Shown here: positions 34,988 through 43,880 of the stretch, one piece after another
Position numbering within the stretch: position 1 is the first letter of the stretch
How the letters are laid out: each line of letters opens with the position of its first letter
Source of the DNA: Streptomyces plumbidurans
Lineage (GTDB): Bacteria > Actinomycetota > Actinomycetes > Streptomycetales > Streptomycetaceae
NCBI RefSeq assembly: GCF_019857225.1
Contig: NZ_JAFJSY010000016.1
Coordinates: forward strand, 62,001-126,000
Length of the DNA: 64,000 nt
Direction of reading: 5' to 3'
The notes under the pieces: generated by a model
What the model saw: the letters and a program-made list of their open reading frames with translations, nothing else
Database searches by the model: none
Told to the model about the DNA's origin: nothing
Program-made: the position numbers and the translations under genes

Positions 34988-35014
34988 GTTTTATAGTTAG
35001 GCTACCTATAAAAC
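34988..35014. promoter_or_regulatory. MarR operator: 9-bp arms, 9-bp spacer
   Basis: GTTTTATAG-N9-CTATAAAAC is a perfect inverted repeat centred between the divergent MarR and MFS genes. It is conspicuously AT-rich and includes TATAAA-like elements that could be -10 hexamers, so binding would block both promoters. Confidence 0.8.
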
Positions 35015-35025
35015 TGAGGGATGGC

Positions 35026-36429
35026 ATGGCGATACGTGACCGAAGCAGCCAGAAGGTGGTTCTCCTGGCCATGTGCCTGGGGCTCATGCTGAGCATGTTC
35101 AACTCGACGATGACCAACGTCGCCCTGCCGGACCTGGGCCGCTCGCTGCACGCCTCGGACACGTCACTGCAGTGGGTCGCCACCCTCTACACGCTCACCT
35201 ACGCCGCCGCCCTGCTCCTCGGCGGAGCCCTCGGCGACCGATTGGGCCGGCGCACCGCTTTCCTGCTCGGCGTCCTCGTGTTCAGCGCCGGATCCCTGCT
35301 GTGCACGCTCGCTCCGGTGACCGGACTGCTGCTCGGCGCCAGGGCGGTGCAGGCACTCGGCGCGGCGATCATGCTCCCGCAGACCCTGTCGATCCTGGTG
35401 CACGAGTTCACCGAGCCGCGCGAGCGCGCCCGCGCGGTGAGCGCCTGGGCAGGCGTGGCCAGTCTGGGGCTGGCGGCCGGTCCCGTGGTCGGCGGGGCAC
35501 TGCTCAGCGTCACGTCCTGGCGCGCCGCCTTCGCTCTCACCGTGCTGCTCGGCATGGTCACCTGGCTGCTCGGCCGCAGGTCGATCCCGGTCGAGCGGCA
35601 CGGTCGGCCCGAGGGGCGCCGGACACTGGACGTGGCGGGCTCGTTCAGCGCCGCCGTCACCCTCGCCGCGCTGGTCTTCGCGCTCAGCGAGGGCGAGAGC
35701 GCCGGCTGGTCCTCGCCACGCGTGCTCGGCACGCTCGTGCTGTCCGTCCTCGCCCTGATCGTTTTCATCGCCACGCAGCTGAGCAAGGGCCGCAACGGGC
35801 GCAACCCGCTGATGCCGATGGGCGTCTGGCGCAGCCGGCCCTTCATAGCCGCCAACGTGGGCGGCTTCGCCTACTTCGCGGTCTTCTTCGGGGTGCTGTT
35901 CTTCTACAGCCTCGACCTTCAGGACCAGCGCGGTTACTCGGTCCTGGCCGCCGGTTTCGCCTTCCTGCCCATGACCCTCGTGATGGCTCTGGTGGCTCCC
36001 GTCACCGGCAGGCTGATGGCCCGCTACAGCGCCGCTCCCGTGATGATCTCCGGTCTGGCGGTCACCGCTGCCGGGTCGCTGCTGCTGGCGGCGGCCTCCC
36101 GTGCGACGCTCGCGGGCATCGAGTGGCGCCTCGCCCTCGTCGGTATCGGCTGCGGGCTTCTCAGCTCCTCGATCAGCAATCTGGCGGTCTCCAGCGTGCC
36201 CGACCGCCTCAGCAACTCCGCCTCCGCCGTGCAGAACACGTTCCGGCAGATCGGCAGCACGCTCGGCGTGGCCGTACTCGGCATCATCGTCCGTGGCAGC
36301 GACTCGGGATTCACCGTCGGCCTGCAGGAAGGCATGGCCGCCATCGGCACGTTCCTCGCCGTGTGCGCGGTCGTCTCGCTCCTGCTCGTCCTCGGCTCAC
36401 CCATGGGGCAGCGAACCCGCGAGGCCTAG
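35026..36429 (+). CDS. MFS drug exporter, DHA2 family, MarR-controlled
   Basis: A 467-residue membrane protein with about 14 predicted helices. LMLSMFNSTMTNVALPDLGRSL is the helix-1 motif D1, GALGDRLGRRTAFL motif A, and LAAGPVVGGALLS motif C. It is a proton-driven exporter of a hydrophobic compound. The ATG at 35026 was chosen because GAGGGA lies upstream and because an earlier in-frame start would fall across the operator. Its TAG stop overlaps the convergent LysR gene stop within CTAG. Confidence 0.9.
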   Translation: MAIRDRSSQKVVLLAMCLGLMLSMFNSTMTNVALPDLGRSLHASDTSLQWVATLYTLTYAAALLLGGALGDRLGRRTAFLLGVLVFSAGSLLCTLAPVTGLLLGARAVQALGAAIMLPQTLSILVHEFTEPRERARAVSAWAGVASLGLAAGPVVGGALLSVTSWRAAFALTVLLGMVTWLLGRRSIPVERHGRPEGRRTLDVAGSFSAAVTLAALVFALSEGESAGWSSPRVLGTLVLSVLALIVFIATQLSKGRNGRNPLMPMGVWRSRPFIAANVGGFAYFAVFFGVLFFYSLDLQDQRGYSVLAAGFAFLPMTLVMALVAPVTGRLMARYSAAPVMISGLAVTAAGSLLLAAASRATLAGIEWRLALVGIGCGLLSSSISNLAVSSVPDRLSNSASAVQNTFRQIGSTLGVAVLGIIVRGSDSGFTVGLQEGMAAIGTFLAVCAVVSLLLVLGSPMGQRTREA

Positions 36430-37310
36430 GCGGAGTCCGCTTTCAGTGCCTCGGCGAGGGCCCGGGCGGCGGGCGCCGTCCAGCGTCTGCGGTGGCGGGC
36501 CAGCCGCACCGGGACGTCGGCGAACCGCGGTCCGTTCACCCGCGCCAGACGTCCCTGGCGCAGGTGCTCGTCCACGGTCGTGAGCGGCAGCAGGGCCAGT
36601 CCCAGACCGGCGCACACACAGGAGCGCGCCGCTTCCACGCTGCCGAACCGGGTCAGCCGCGGCCGGGCGCCGGGCACGGCCAGCAGCCGTCGTTCCAGAT
36701 TGTCGCTGTACGAACATCCCTGTTCGAGAAGGAAGAAGTCCTCGTCGGCCAGTTGCTCCCAGGACGCCCGGCGAGAGGACGCGGCGAGCGGGTGGCCGGG
36801 GGCGCAGACGAGAGCGAGGGGCTCGCGGCCGATCGGCTCGGTCGTCACATCGGGGAAGTCGGCCTCCTCCTCCAGCAGCAGCGCCAGATCGAGGCGTCCA
36901 GAGCGCAGCCCTTCGACGCATCCCGCGGTACCGGCCGCGTACAGACTGACGTCCACCTCGGGACGGCTCATGCGCAGCGCGGCGATCACCCCCGGCAGCC
37001 GACTGGAGCACAGCGACTCGGGAGCGCCCACGACCACCCGTCCCCGTACGGCTCCGTCGTCGTCGCCGTAGGCCTTCAGCCGGGCGACGGCGTCCAGTAC
37101 GTCCTCTGCCCTCTCCAGCAGTCGCCGTCCGGATTCGGTGAGCAGCGCGCCCGTGGGCAGTCGGTCGAAGAGCCGCGTACCGAACTCCCTTTCCAGGGAC
37201 CGGATATGGACGGTGACCGTGGACTGAGCCAGGTGCAGCTCGGCAGCGGCAGCGGTGAAGCTGCCTGTTCTGGCGAGCGTCGTGAAGGTGTTCAGCAGGC
37301 GGGTGTCCAC
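36426..37310 (-). CDS. LysR-family transcriptional regulator
   Basis: A 294-residue regulator. The winged HTH is at the N-terminus (DTRLLNTFTTLARTGSFTAAAAELHLAQSTVTVHIRSLEREFGTRLF, about 2-48). The co-inducer domain covers 90-294 (VVVGAPESLCSSRLPGVIAALR). The GTG at 37310 gives the standard LysR N-terminus; an ATG at 37355 would extend across the inverted repeat that probably serves as operator. It is divergent from the PhzF-like gene, the usual arrangement for an activator of that gene. Confidence 0.9.
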   Translation of the reverse strand: MDTRLLNTFTTLARTGSFTAAAAELHLAQSTVTVHIRSLEREFGTRLFDRLPTGALLTESGRRLLERAEDVLDAVARLKAYGDDDGAVRGRVVVGAPESLCSSRLPGVIAALRMSRPEVDVSLYAAGTAGCVEGLRSGRLDLALLLEEEADFPDVTTEPIGREPLALVCAPGHPLAASSRRASWEQLADEDFFLLEQGCSYSDNLERRLLAVPGARPRLTRFGSVEAARSCVCAGLGLALLPLTTVDEHLRQGRLARVNGPRFADVPVRLARHRRRWTAPAARALAEALKADSA

Positions 37311-37332
37311 GAGGCCAGGGTATGCGATGTGT

Positions 37333-37357
37333 CGATGGACCGGATCGTAATCCATCG
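37333..37357. promoter_or_regulatory. LysR-type operator between lysR and phzF-like genes
   Basis: CGATGGA-N11-TCCATCG is a perfect 7-bp inverted repeat with the 11-base spacing typical of LysR recognition sites. A second half, TTGGA, follows. Its place in the divergent region supports the downstream GTG start of the regulator. Confidence 0.65.
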
Positions 37358-37393
37358 TTGGACTCGATCGACCGACCGTGGCAGCGTGGAGCC

Positions 37394-38308
37394 ATGACCA
37401 ACGACGCGAGCGGGGCGAGCCCCGTGCACCACGCAAAGCCGAACACGCGGATCCTGCGCTACGCCGCCTTCACCCACGATCCGGCGGGCGGCAATCCCGC
37501 CGGGGTCGTGCTCGACGCCTCCGGGCTCGGCGATGCCGAGATGCTCGCCGTCGCCGCCGAGGTCGGCTATTCCGAGACGGCCTTCGTCACCAGCCACGAC
37601 GACGCGGCACGCCGGTTCAGGGTGCGCTACTTCAGCCCGCTCGCCGAGGTGGCCTTCTGCGGACACGCGACCGTCGCCCTGTCCGTCGCCCTCGCCGAAC
37701 AGCTGGGCCCCGGCGAGATCGTCCTCGACACTCCCGCCGGGGAGATCCCCGTGGACATCAGGGTGGACGACGACGGAACGGCGCTGGCGACCCTCACCAG
37801 CGTGCCGACCCGTTCACGCCCCGCCACCAGCGCCGAGCTGGAGGCGACGTTGAAGGCGCTGGGCTGGGCCCCCGAAGAACTGGACCCCGCACTCCCGCCC
37901 CACGTGGCGTTCGGCGGCAACGACCACCTGGTGCTGGCCGCCCGCTCCCGGGCGCGCCTGGCAGACCTGGACTACGACTTCGACGGGCTCGCCGAGGTGA
38001 TGCGGCGTCATGACTGGACCACCGTCCACCTGGTGTGGCGCGAGTCGCCGGAACGCTTCCACGCCCGTGACCCGTTTCCCGTGGGCGGCGTCGTGGAGGA
38101 TCCGGCAACCGGGGCGGCGGCCGCGGCGTTCGGCGGGTATCTCCGCAGCCTGGGGCTGGTCACCTCCCCGGCCAGGATCACCATCCGCCAGGGCGAGGAC
38201 ATGGGGCGCCCCAGCGATCTGCTCATCGACGTCGACCCGCAGGACACCCGGACACGGGTCACGGGGCGGGCTGTGCCGATCGGTCGAGGTCCCGGCCATG
38301 TGCGGTGA
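37394..38308 (+). CDS. PhzF-family isomerase/epimerase-like protein
   Basis: A 304-residue protein with the diaminopimelate-epimerase-like fold. GGNPAGVVLDA, the catalytic-Glu segment VGYSETAFVT, FSPLAEVAFCGHATVALS and VEDPATGAAAAAFGGYL are signature motifs. PhzF itself isomerises DHHA in phenazine synthesis, but no other phenazine genes are present, so this belongs to the broad housekeeping or tailoring group with unknown substrate. The divergent LysR probably regulates it. Confidence 0.88.
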   Translation: MTNDASGASPVHHAKPNTRILRYAAFTHDPAGGNPAGVVLDASGLGDAEMLAVAAEVGYSETAFVTSHDDAARRFRVRYFSPLAEVAFCGHATVALSVALAEQLGPGEIVLDTPAGEIPVDIRVDDDGTALATLTSVPTRSRPATSAELEATLKALGWAPEELDPALPPHVAFGGNDHLVLAARSRARLADLDYDFDGLAEVMRRHDWTTVHLVWRESPERFHARDPFPVGGVVEDPATGAAAAAFGGYLRSLGLVTSPARITIRQGEDMGRPSDLLIDVDPQDTRTRVTGRAVPIGRGPGHVR

Positions 38309-38404
38309 CGCTGTCGTCGGTCTCAGCGGCGGATCAACGAGTCCGAGCGGCGCAACCACATGAACCAGGGCACCGAAATCGCCTGGCGCAGCACCATGTT
38401 GGGG

Positions 38405-39967
38405 TCACCCGAAGGCGTCCCAGAACCCGCAGTGATGGTGGCCTTGCGTGGTGCGGGTGGGGGCGATGTGGTCCGGGGCGAGGGACAGCACCGTTCGGCG
38501 GGACCAGGGTGGTGATGATGGGCCGTTCGGGTTGGCGGTACGGGCGAAGTGGGTCCAGTAGTCGATCATGGTGTCGGCCAGGCGGTGCTGTGCCGGGGTC
38601 AGTTCGCGGGGGCGGCCGCCCAGGTCGAAGAGGTAGGGCAGTTCGCTCGCGTGGGGTGCGCCCAGCGGGAAGGGCGGCGTGTTCGAGGTGAGCGGTGGGG
38701 CGTGCTCGTCGGCGAACTCGTAGCGCCAGACCGGGACTTGAGTGGTGAGCAGGCTGTCGGTGCGGGCCGTCGGGCAGGCGAAGTTCGCGTCGCCGATGAC
38801 CGCGCCGAACACCGGGCCGCCGTCGGTGCGGTGCACCGGGTACTCACGGACGATCGCCTTCGCCTGCCCAGGTGCGGGGAAGAAGGTGGCCGCGACGTCG
38901 GGCCAGGTGTCGGGGGTGACGGGATTGCCGGCCTGGATGATCCCGGCCGCCCAGCCGTTGCCCTCGTCGTGGTTGTTGCCGAGGAGCACCGGAACACGGT
39001 GGAAGCGTCCGGCGGCGAGAGCGGTTCCCGGATCGCGCGGCAGCAACGGCGTTCCGTACGCGGGCTGTTGATCGGTGGCCTGGGCCGCGAGCAGACGGTC
39101 GACAGGCACGCGCCGCAGGCACGCCATCACGTCACGGGCGGAAGCGCAGCCGACCTCGGCCGCGAGGTCGGCGCCCGTGGCCCGAGCCGTGGACAGGGGT
39201 ACGGAGTACGGGGCGAACGGGCGGTCGGGGCGGCCGGTGCACGGGCCGCTCTCGATGATCGCCCGGTCGAAGAGCCCCGCGGCGGCGGGCGAGGCGAGCT
39301 GGGCGCAGACGCTGTAGCCGCCCGCGGACTCACCCGCCAGGGTCACCTGGTGCGCGTCGCCGCCGAAAGCGCCGATCTCGGCGCGGACCCAGCGCAGCGC
39401 CGCCTGCTGGTCGGCCAGGCCGAAGGTGCCGGAGCCGGGCAGGCCGGCGTGCCCGAGAAAACCCAGGGCGCCGAGGCGGTAGTTGACGGTGACGACCACG
39501 ACATCGCCGCGCGTGGCCATGCGGTGGGCGTCGTAGGAACTGCCCGCCCCGGTGGTGAACCCGCCGCCGTGCAGCCACACGATCACCGGCCGGGGGTGCG
39601 TCGGTGCTGCGCCGTCGGGCGCGGTGACGTTCAGGTGGAGGCAGTTTTCGTCGATACTGCCGCCCGGCACTTCACCGGCCGGCTGCGGGCAGGCGCTCGC
39701 GGGACGCGTCGCGTCCCGCACCCCTGGCCAAGAAGCGGCGGGGCGGGGCGACACCCAGCGCAGGCCGCCGACCGGCGGCGCCGCGTAGGGGATGCCCTCG
39801 AAGGTGCGGTAGCCGTCGTGGGCCGTACCCCGGATCGCGCCGTCGTGCGTGCGGACCGTCGTGGCCGCGGGCCGGGGCGACGATGGCGGTGGCGCCGCCG
39901 ACCAGGCCGTCGCGAGTACGGCGGTCAGCGCGCAGGCCGTGGTGGCCAGGACGCGGTGCATGGTCAT
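38405..39967 (-). CDS. Secreted type-B carboxylesterase/lipase
   Basis: A secreted serine esterase of 520 residues. A signal peptide is visible (HRVLATTACALTAVLATAWSA). Motifs of the cholinesterase-like family are present: FEGIPYAAPPVGGLRW, ENCLHLNVTAPDG, oxyanion hole WLHGGGFTTG, nucleophile GESAGG, acid region NNHDEGN and HASELPYLF with the catalytic His. It would hydrolyse carboxyl esters outside the cell. The start is ATG 39967 or 39961; GGGGAG is 3 or 9 bp upstream. Its upstream region contains a 30-bp tandem repeat. Confidence 0.88.
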   Translation of the reverse strand: MTMHRVLATTACALTAVLATAWSAAPPPSSPRPAATTVRTHDGAIRGTAHDGYRTFEGIPYAAPPVGGLRWVSPRPAASWPGVRDATRPASACPQPAGEVPGGSIDENCLHLNVTAPDGAAPTHPRPVIVWLHGGGFTTGAGSSYDAHRMATRGDVVVVTVNYRLGALGFLGHAGLPGSGTFGLADQQAALRWVRAEIGAFGGDAHQVTLAGESAGGYSVCAQLASPAAAGLFDRAIIESGPCTGRPDRPFAPYSVPLSTARATGADLAAEVGCASARDVMACLRRVPVDRLLAAQATDQQPAYGTPLLPRDPGTALAAGRFHRVPVLLGNNHDEGNGWAAGIIQAGNPVTPDTWPDVAATFFPAPGQAKAIVREYPVHRTDGGPVFGAVIGDANFACPTARTDSLLTTQVPVWRYEFADEHAPPLTSNTPPFPLGAPHASELPYLFDLGGRPRELTPAQHRLADTMIDYWTHFARTANPNGPSSPPWSRRTVLSLAPDHIAPTRTTQGHHHCGFWDAFG

Positions 39968-40050
39968 CGTCTCCCCGTTCGTTCGGTCAACTACGGCCGC
40001 TTGCCGCCGCGTTCGTTTCCGGGACTGCTGGCGCATGCAGCCACGCTCGT

Positions 40051-40229
40051 TCAGTCGACTACCGGCACATGCCGCCTTGTGCGGTCATCTGCCGCCCCAG
40101 GCCGCGCCGTTCAGTCATCTGCGGCCCCACGCCGCCCCGTTCGGTCATCTCCCGCCCCACGCCACCCCGTTCGGTCATCTCCCGCCCCAGGCCACGCCGT
40201 TCAGCATCTGCCGCCCCACACCGCCCCGT
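40051..40229. repeat. Six tandem copies of a 30-bp repeat
   Basis: Units begin at 40051, 40081, 40111, 40141, 40171 and 40201; the last is 29 bp. The consensus is close to TCGGTCATCTGCCGCCCCAG plus GCCACGCCGT. The middle four differ by only 2-5 bases; the first is diverged. They lie between the carboxylesterase start and the GOLPH3-like stop, with no spacers and no cas genes. Confidence 0.9.
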
Positions 40230-40237
40230 TCACGCGA

Positions 40238-40876
40238 TCAGCCGCCGCCCATACCCCCCTGCGCCGCGATCACGGTCGTCGGCAGGGCGCGTACGGCCTT
40301 CTCGAGGCCCGGTGCGAGGACGGCGAGAGTTCGTGTGCAGGCGTCGATCCGGGCCCGGTGGGTCTTCTGGTCCTGGCGGGAGACGACCGAGCGGAGGCCG
40401 CCCGCCGCGGCCAGCGCCAGCAGTGCGGCGTCGGCGGTGGGGATCTCGTGTACGGGGCCGTTGCCGTGCAGGGCCGCGGTGACACGGGTGTGTATGGCGG
40501 CGGGCACGGTCCGGTCCGTCACGCTCACGCGCCTGGTGCCGAAGGGGGTGCGGGGTTCCTTCACGGTGAGCAGTCCCGCCGAGGCGAGCCGGTCCTCGAC
40601 CTGCGTCAGGGTGCGCTTGCGGTGGGTGCGCACCAGATGCTTCCAGCCGTGTCCGGCAGCGGCGTCGCCGAGCACGCCGTCCAGGACGGGGTTGCCGGTC
40701 GGTTGTGCGCCGGACACCGTGACCCTGCCGCCGTCCTCTCCCAATCGGCCCCGCGAGGCGAGGTCGATCAGCGCGGCGGCCCGGAGCAGCAGCAGTGTCC
40801 TGGAACGGTCGTACGGGCCTTCGGCCGCGTCGTCGTGGGCGAGCAGATACATGAGGCAGGGCAGGTCGTCGGTCAC
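40238..40876 (-). CDS. GOLPH3/VPS74-family (GPP34) protein
   Basis: A 212-residue bacterial relative of Golgi phosphoprotein 3. SRTLLLLRAAALIDLASRGRL, VLDGVLGDAA, KRTLTQVEDRLASAGLLTVKE and RTPFGTRRVSVTDR match the family; the C-terminal helix GLEKAVRALPTTVIAAQGGMGGG follows. The eukaryotic protein binds phosphatidylinositol 4-phosphate; the role in Streptomyces is unknown. The start is the GTG at 40876 with weak GGGA upstream. The gene is separated from the two-component genes by 116 bp. Confidence 0.85.
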   Translation of the reverse strand: MTDDLPCLMYLLAHDDAAEGPYDRSRTLLLLRAAALIDLASRGRLGEDGGRVTVSGAQPTGNPVLDGVLGDAAAGHGWKHLVRTHRKRTLTQVEDRLASAGLLTVKEPRTPFGTRRVSVTDRTVPAAIHTRVTAALHGNGPVHEIPTADAALLALAAAGGLRSVVSRQDQKTHRARIDACTRTLAVLAPGLEKAVRALPTTVIAAQGGMGGG

Positions 40877-40992
40877 ATCCCGACGCTACGGCCGGTGCCC
40901 CTGCCCGCGGATCGGCCGCACGAGCGGTCCGGCACTGGGAACACAGGAGGATCGCGGCCCGGCCTCCTCCTTGAGGAGGAGACGCCCAACGC

Positions 40993-41658
40993 CTAACGGG
41001 ACGGCCTGCGCGGCTCTACGAGGCCGTGGTCGTAGGCGGCGACGACTGCCTGGACGCGGTCGCGGAGGCCCAGTTTGCGCAGGACCGCGGTGACGTGGTT
41101 CTTGACGGTGGCCTCGGAGAGTCGCAACCGCTCGGCGATCTCCGCGTTCGACAGGGCCTGCCCGATCAGGGTCAGCACCTCCCGCTCGCGGGCGGAGAGA
41201 TCCGTCAGGGCGGGCGGCGGCGCCGGGTCGGACGTGGTGCGCAGGAACTGGTCGAGGACACGGCTCAGCACGGTCGGCGCCAGGAGCGCGTCGCCGCGCG
41301 CGGTGAGGCGGATCGCGTCGACGAGTTCGGTGGGGCGGATGTCCTTGAGCAGGAAGCCGCTGGCCCCGGCCCGCAGGGCGGCGACCACATGCGCGTCGAC
41401 GTCCCAGGTGGTCAGCACGAGCACCCGGGCCCGGCTGCCACTCTCCACGATCCGCCGGGTCGCCTCGATGCCGTCGACCACGGGCATGCGTACGTCCATC
41501 AGCACCACGTCGGGCGCCAGTTCCAGGGTCAGCCGCACCGCCGCGTCGCCGTCGGACGCCTCGCCGATCACCTCCAGGTCGTCCCGGGCGTCGATGATCA
41601 TGCGGAAACCGGTACGGACCAGGGCCTGGTCATCGGCCACCACCACGCGCAGTGTCAT
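40993..41658 (-). CDS. NarL/FixJ-family response regulator
   Basis: A 221-residue regulator. The receiver domain has Asp9-Asp10, phosphoacceptor Asp55 (VLMDVRMP), Thr in VLVLTTWD and Lys in LLKDIRP. The LuxR-type HTH covers about 152-212 (LSAREREVLTLIGQALSNAEIAERLRLSEATVKNHVTAVLRKLG). It overlaps the sensor kinase stop by ATGA. The target genes are unknown. Confidence 0.93.
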   Translation of the reverse strand: MTLRVVVADDQALVRTGFRMIIDARDDLEVIGEASDGDAAVRLTLELAPDVVLMDVRMPVVDGIEATRRIVESGSRARVLVLTTWDVDAHVVAALRAGASGFLLKDIRPTELVDAIRLTARGDALLAPTVLSRVLDQFLRTTSDPAPPPALTDLSAREREVLTLIGQALSNAEIAERLRLSEATVKNHVTAVLRKLGLRDRVQAVVAAYDHGLVEPRRPSR

Positions 41659-42896
41659 GAGGCGCGCTCCAACGGCAGCCGCGCCGTCACCTCGAACCCG
41701 CCTCCGGGCAGCGGCCCGGCGCGCAGGCTGCCGCCCACGAGCCGCGCCCGTTCCTTCATCCCCACAAGCCCTCGCCCCGCTCCCGCGGTGGCCGAACTGC
41801 CTTGCCTGGTACGCCCGTTGTCGACCACCGTGACCTTCACGCACTCCCCTTCCGTCGTCACGTGCACGCTCACCGCGTCGGCGCCGGTTGCGTGGCGCAG
41901 GGTGTTGGTGAGGGCTTCCTGGACGATCCGGTACGCGGCCAGGTCCACGGCGGGCGGCAGTTCGTCGTCGCCCTCGCGGTGCACCCGCACAGTCATCCCG
42001 GTCGCGCGCACGGTGTCCGCCAGCTCGTCCAGGCGGGCGAGCGAGGGCTCCGGGGCGGGCCGTTCGCCGGCGCCGTCCCCTCCCTCGCCCACCCCGCTCT
42101 CGCCCGCTCCTCCCTCGCCCGCCCCTCCCTCGCCCGCTACTCCCCCGCCCGCCCCTCCCGCGGCGGGCCCGAACGCCCGTAGCAGCAGGCGCAGTTCGCC
42201 GAGCGCGGAGCGGGCGCCCGTCTCGATGGCACGCAGCGCCGTACGGGCCTGGTCGGGCCGTTCGGTGAACACGTCGTCGGCGGCGCCCGCCTGAATGACC
42301 ATCACCGACAGGGTGTGCGCCACGACATCGTGCACCTCGCGCGCGATCCGGGCGCGCTCCTCCACCACGGCCCGGCGCGTCTCCGCCCTGATCCGCGCCT
42401 GCTGCGCCCGCCGCCATTGCCCCACGGTCCAGGCCAGGACCACCGTCAGCAGATAGACCGCGAGCCCCGCCGGGCCGCCCGCGCCGAAGGCCGGCACCGC
42501 CGGCAGGCACATCGCCGCCAGCGCCCACACCGACATTCGTCGCGACGCGGTGGCCGACAGCACGCACAACGTGATCTGCGCCGCGAGCAGCGCCCCGGTC
42601 AGCGACACCTCGGGCAGCAGGCCCCACACCGCGAGCCCGGTCAGCGCGTTCACCGCCAGGACGGGGACGGGGGCACTGGCCTGCCATTTCAAGGCACATG
42701 CCTGCGCGAGGACCAGGACCGCGGCCACGGGCAGCCTCCACCCGCGCTCCGCACCGGCGACGACCACCGAGGTGCCCAGGACGCCGAGCACCAGACCGGC
42801 CGAGCCCCACCACAGCGCCCGGACCGTCCGGGGCGACAGCTTGCCCTGCACCTCCCGGGCGAGTACGTCGTCCGGCTGCCTGCTGCTGAGCTCCAC
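41655..42896 (-). CDS. Sensor histidine kinase, HisKA_3 (NarX/DesK-like)
   Basis: A 413-residue kinase. Four to six membrane segments lie between about residues 25 and 160. The HisKA_3 box is EERARIAREVHDVVAHTLSV with His189. The N box is EALTNTLRHA and the G box DNGRTRQG...GRGLVGMKERARL. Between HisKA_3 and the ATPase domain lies a Gly/Glu-rich insert (about 238-272) from a 15-bp DNA repeat. It phosphorylates the downstream regulator through translational coupling; the signal is unknown. Confidence 0.92.
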   Translation of the reverse strand: MELSSRQPDDVLAREVQGKLSPRTVRALWWGSAGLVLGVLGTSVVVAGAERGWRLPVAAVLVLAQACALKWQASAPVPVLAVNALTGLAVWGLLPEVSLTGALLAAQITLCVLSATASRRMSVWALAAMCLPAVPAFGAGGPAGLAVYLLTVVLAWTVGQWRRAQQARIRAETRRAVVEERARIAREVHDVVAHTLSVMVIQAGAADDVFTERPDQARTALRAIETGARSALGELRLLLRAFGPAAGGAGGGVAGEGGAGEGGAGESGVGEGGDGAGERPAPEPSLARLDELADTVRATGMTVRVHREGDDELPPAVDLAAYRIVQEALTNTLRHATGADAVSVHVTTEGECVKVTVVDNGRTRQGSSATAGAGRGLVGMKERARLVGGSLRAGPLPGGGFEVTARLPLERAS

Positions 42897-42997
42897 GCCC
42901 CGACCCTATCCAGCGGCGGCGGCCGGGTAGCTCAACCGTCAGCGCGCGACTCGGCTTTTCGCCTGGTGGGGTCCAGGGTGTGCATAGGATCGCGGGC

Positions 42998-43738
42998 ATG
43001 ACACTGCGCCCCGTACAGGTGAACATCAAGGCCCTCGACGCCGCGGCCGTCGGCCGGTTCTGGGCGCAGGCACTCGGCTGGACCGCGCACAGTCCCGGTG
43101 TGACGACGTACGTAGGGCCCGGGGCCGACCTCGTGTGGCCGGACCCGGTCGTCGTGGGCATCGATGTCGTCCCCGTTCCGGAGCTCAAGTCACCGGTGAA
43201 GAACCGTGTGCACCTCGATCTCGCCACCACCTCCACGGCCCACCAGGCGGAGCTGACCGCCCGCCTCAGGGCTCTCGGTGCGACCCCGGTTCACGTCGGC
43301 CAGGGCGACGGGCCGTGGACGGTGCTCGCCGACCCCGAGGGCAATGAGTTCTGCGTGCTGGAGCCTCGGGAGATCTACCGGGAGACCGGGCCGATCGCCG
43401 CGATCGTGGTCGACTGCGTGGATCCGCGGGCGATGGCCCGGTTCTGGGACGAGGCCCTGGACTGGACGCTGCACGAGGTGAGCGACGATCAGGCGCGGTT
43501 GCGCTCCGCCCAAGGGGTCGGCCTCTACGTCGAGTTCATCCGCACCCCCGACCCGAAGACCGTGCCCGACCGCGTCCATCTCGACCTGCTGCCGCACGCC
43601 GATGACGACAAGGAGGCGGAGGTGAGTCGTCTGCGCGCGCTCGGCGCCACCGACCTCGACCTCGGCCAGGGCGACGTCCCGTGGACGTGCCTGAGTGACC
43701 CGGAGGGCCATGAGTTCTGCGTCCTCGCCCTGCACTGA
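42998..43738 (+). CDS. VOC protein with two glyoxalase-like domains
   Basis: A 246-residue protein made of two related halves, each ending in a glyoxalase-like motif: WTVLADPEGNEFCVLEPRE and WTCLSDPEGHEFCVLALH. The starts are VQVNIKALDAAAVGRFWAQALGW and AIVVDCVDPRAMARFWDEALDW. Internal duplication is clear. It matches the glyoxalase-like group found widely in actinobacteria; the substrate is unknown. The ATG at 42998 was chosen over a GTG six codons upstream. It is divergent from the two-component genes. Confidence 0.87.
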   Translation: MTLRPVQVNIKALDAAAVGRFWAQALGWTAHSPGVTTYVGPGADLVWPDPVVVGIDVVPVPELKSPVKNRVHLDLATTSTAHQAELTARLRALGATPVHVGQGDGPWTVLADPEGNEFCVLEPREIYRETGPIAAIVVDCVDPRAMARFWDEALDWTLHEVSDDQARLRSAQGVGLYVEFIRTPDPKTVPDRVHLDLLPHADDDKEAEVSRLRALGATDLDLGQGDVPWTCLSDPEGHEFCVLALH

Positions 43739-43880
43739 CGCGGCACTTCGACGCCACCCCGGTCGCTTCCGGCGCGCGGGACTTTTCGCGGTGGGCAGGT
43801 CGCAGGTCCCCCGCTTCCCCATCCCCCAACTCTCGTACGCCGCAACCCATTGACGCTCCGTCTCCCCGTCATTACCTTCT

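Noticed and set aside
37394..38308. Start of a phenazine biosynthesis cluster
   Set aside because: Only the PhzF-like gene is present; no other phz genes flank it.
40051..40229. CRISPR array
   Set aside because: The 30-bp units are directly adjacent with no unique spacers, and no cas genes are nearby.
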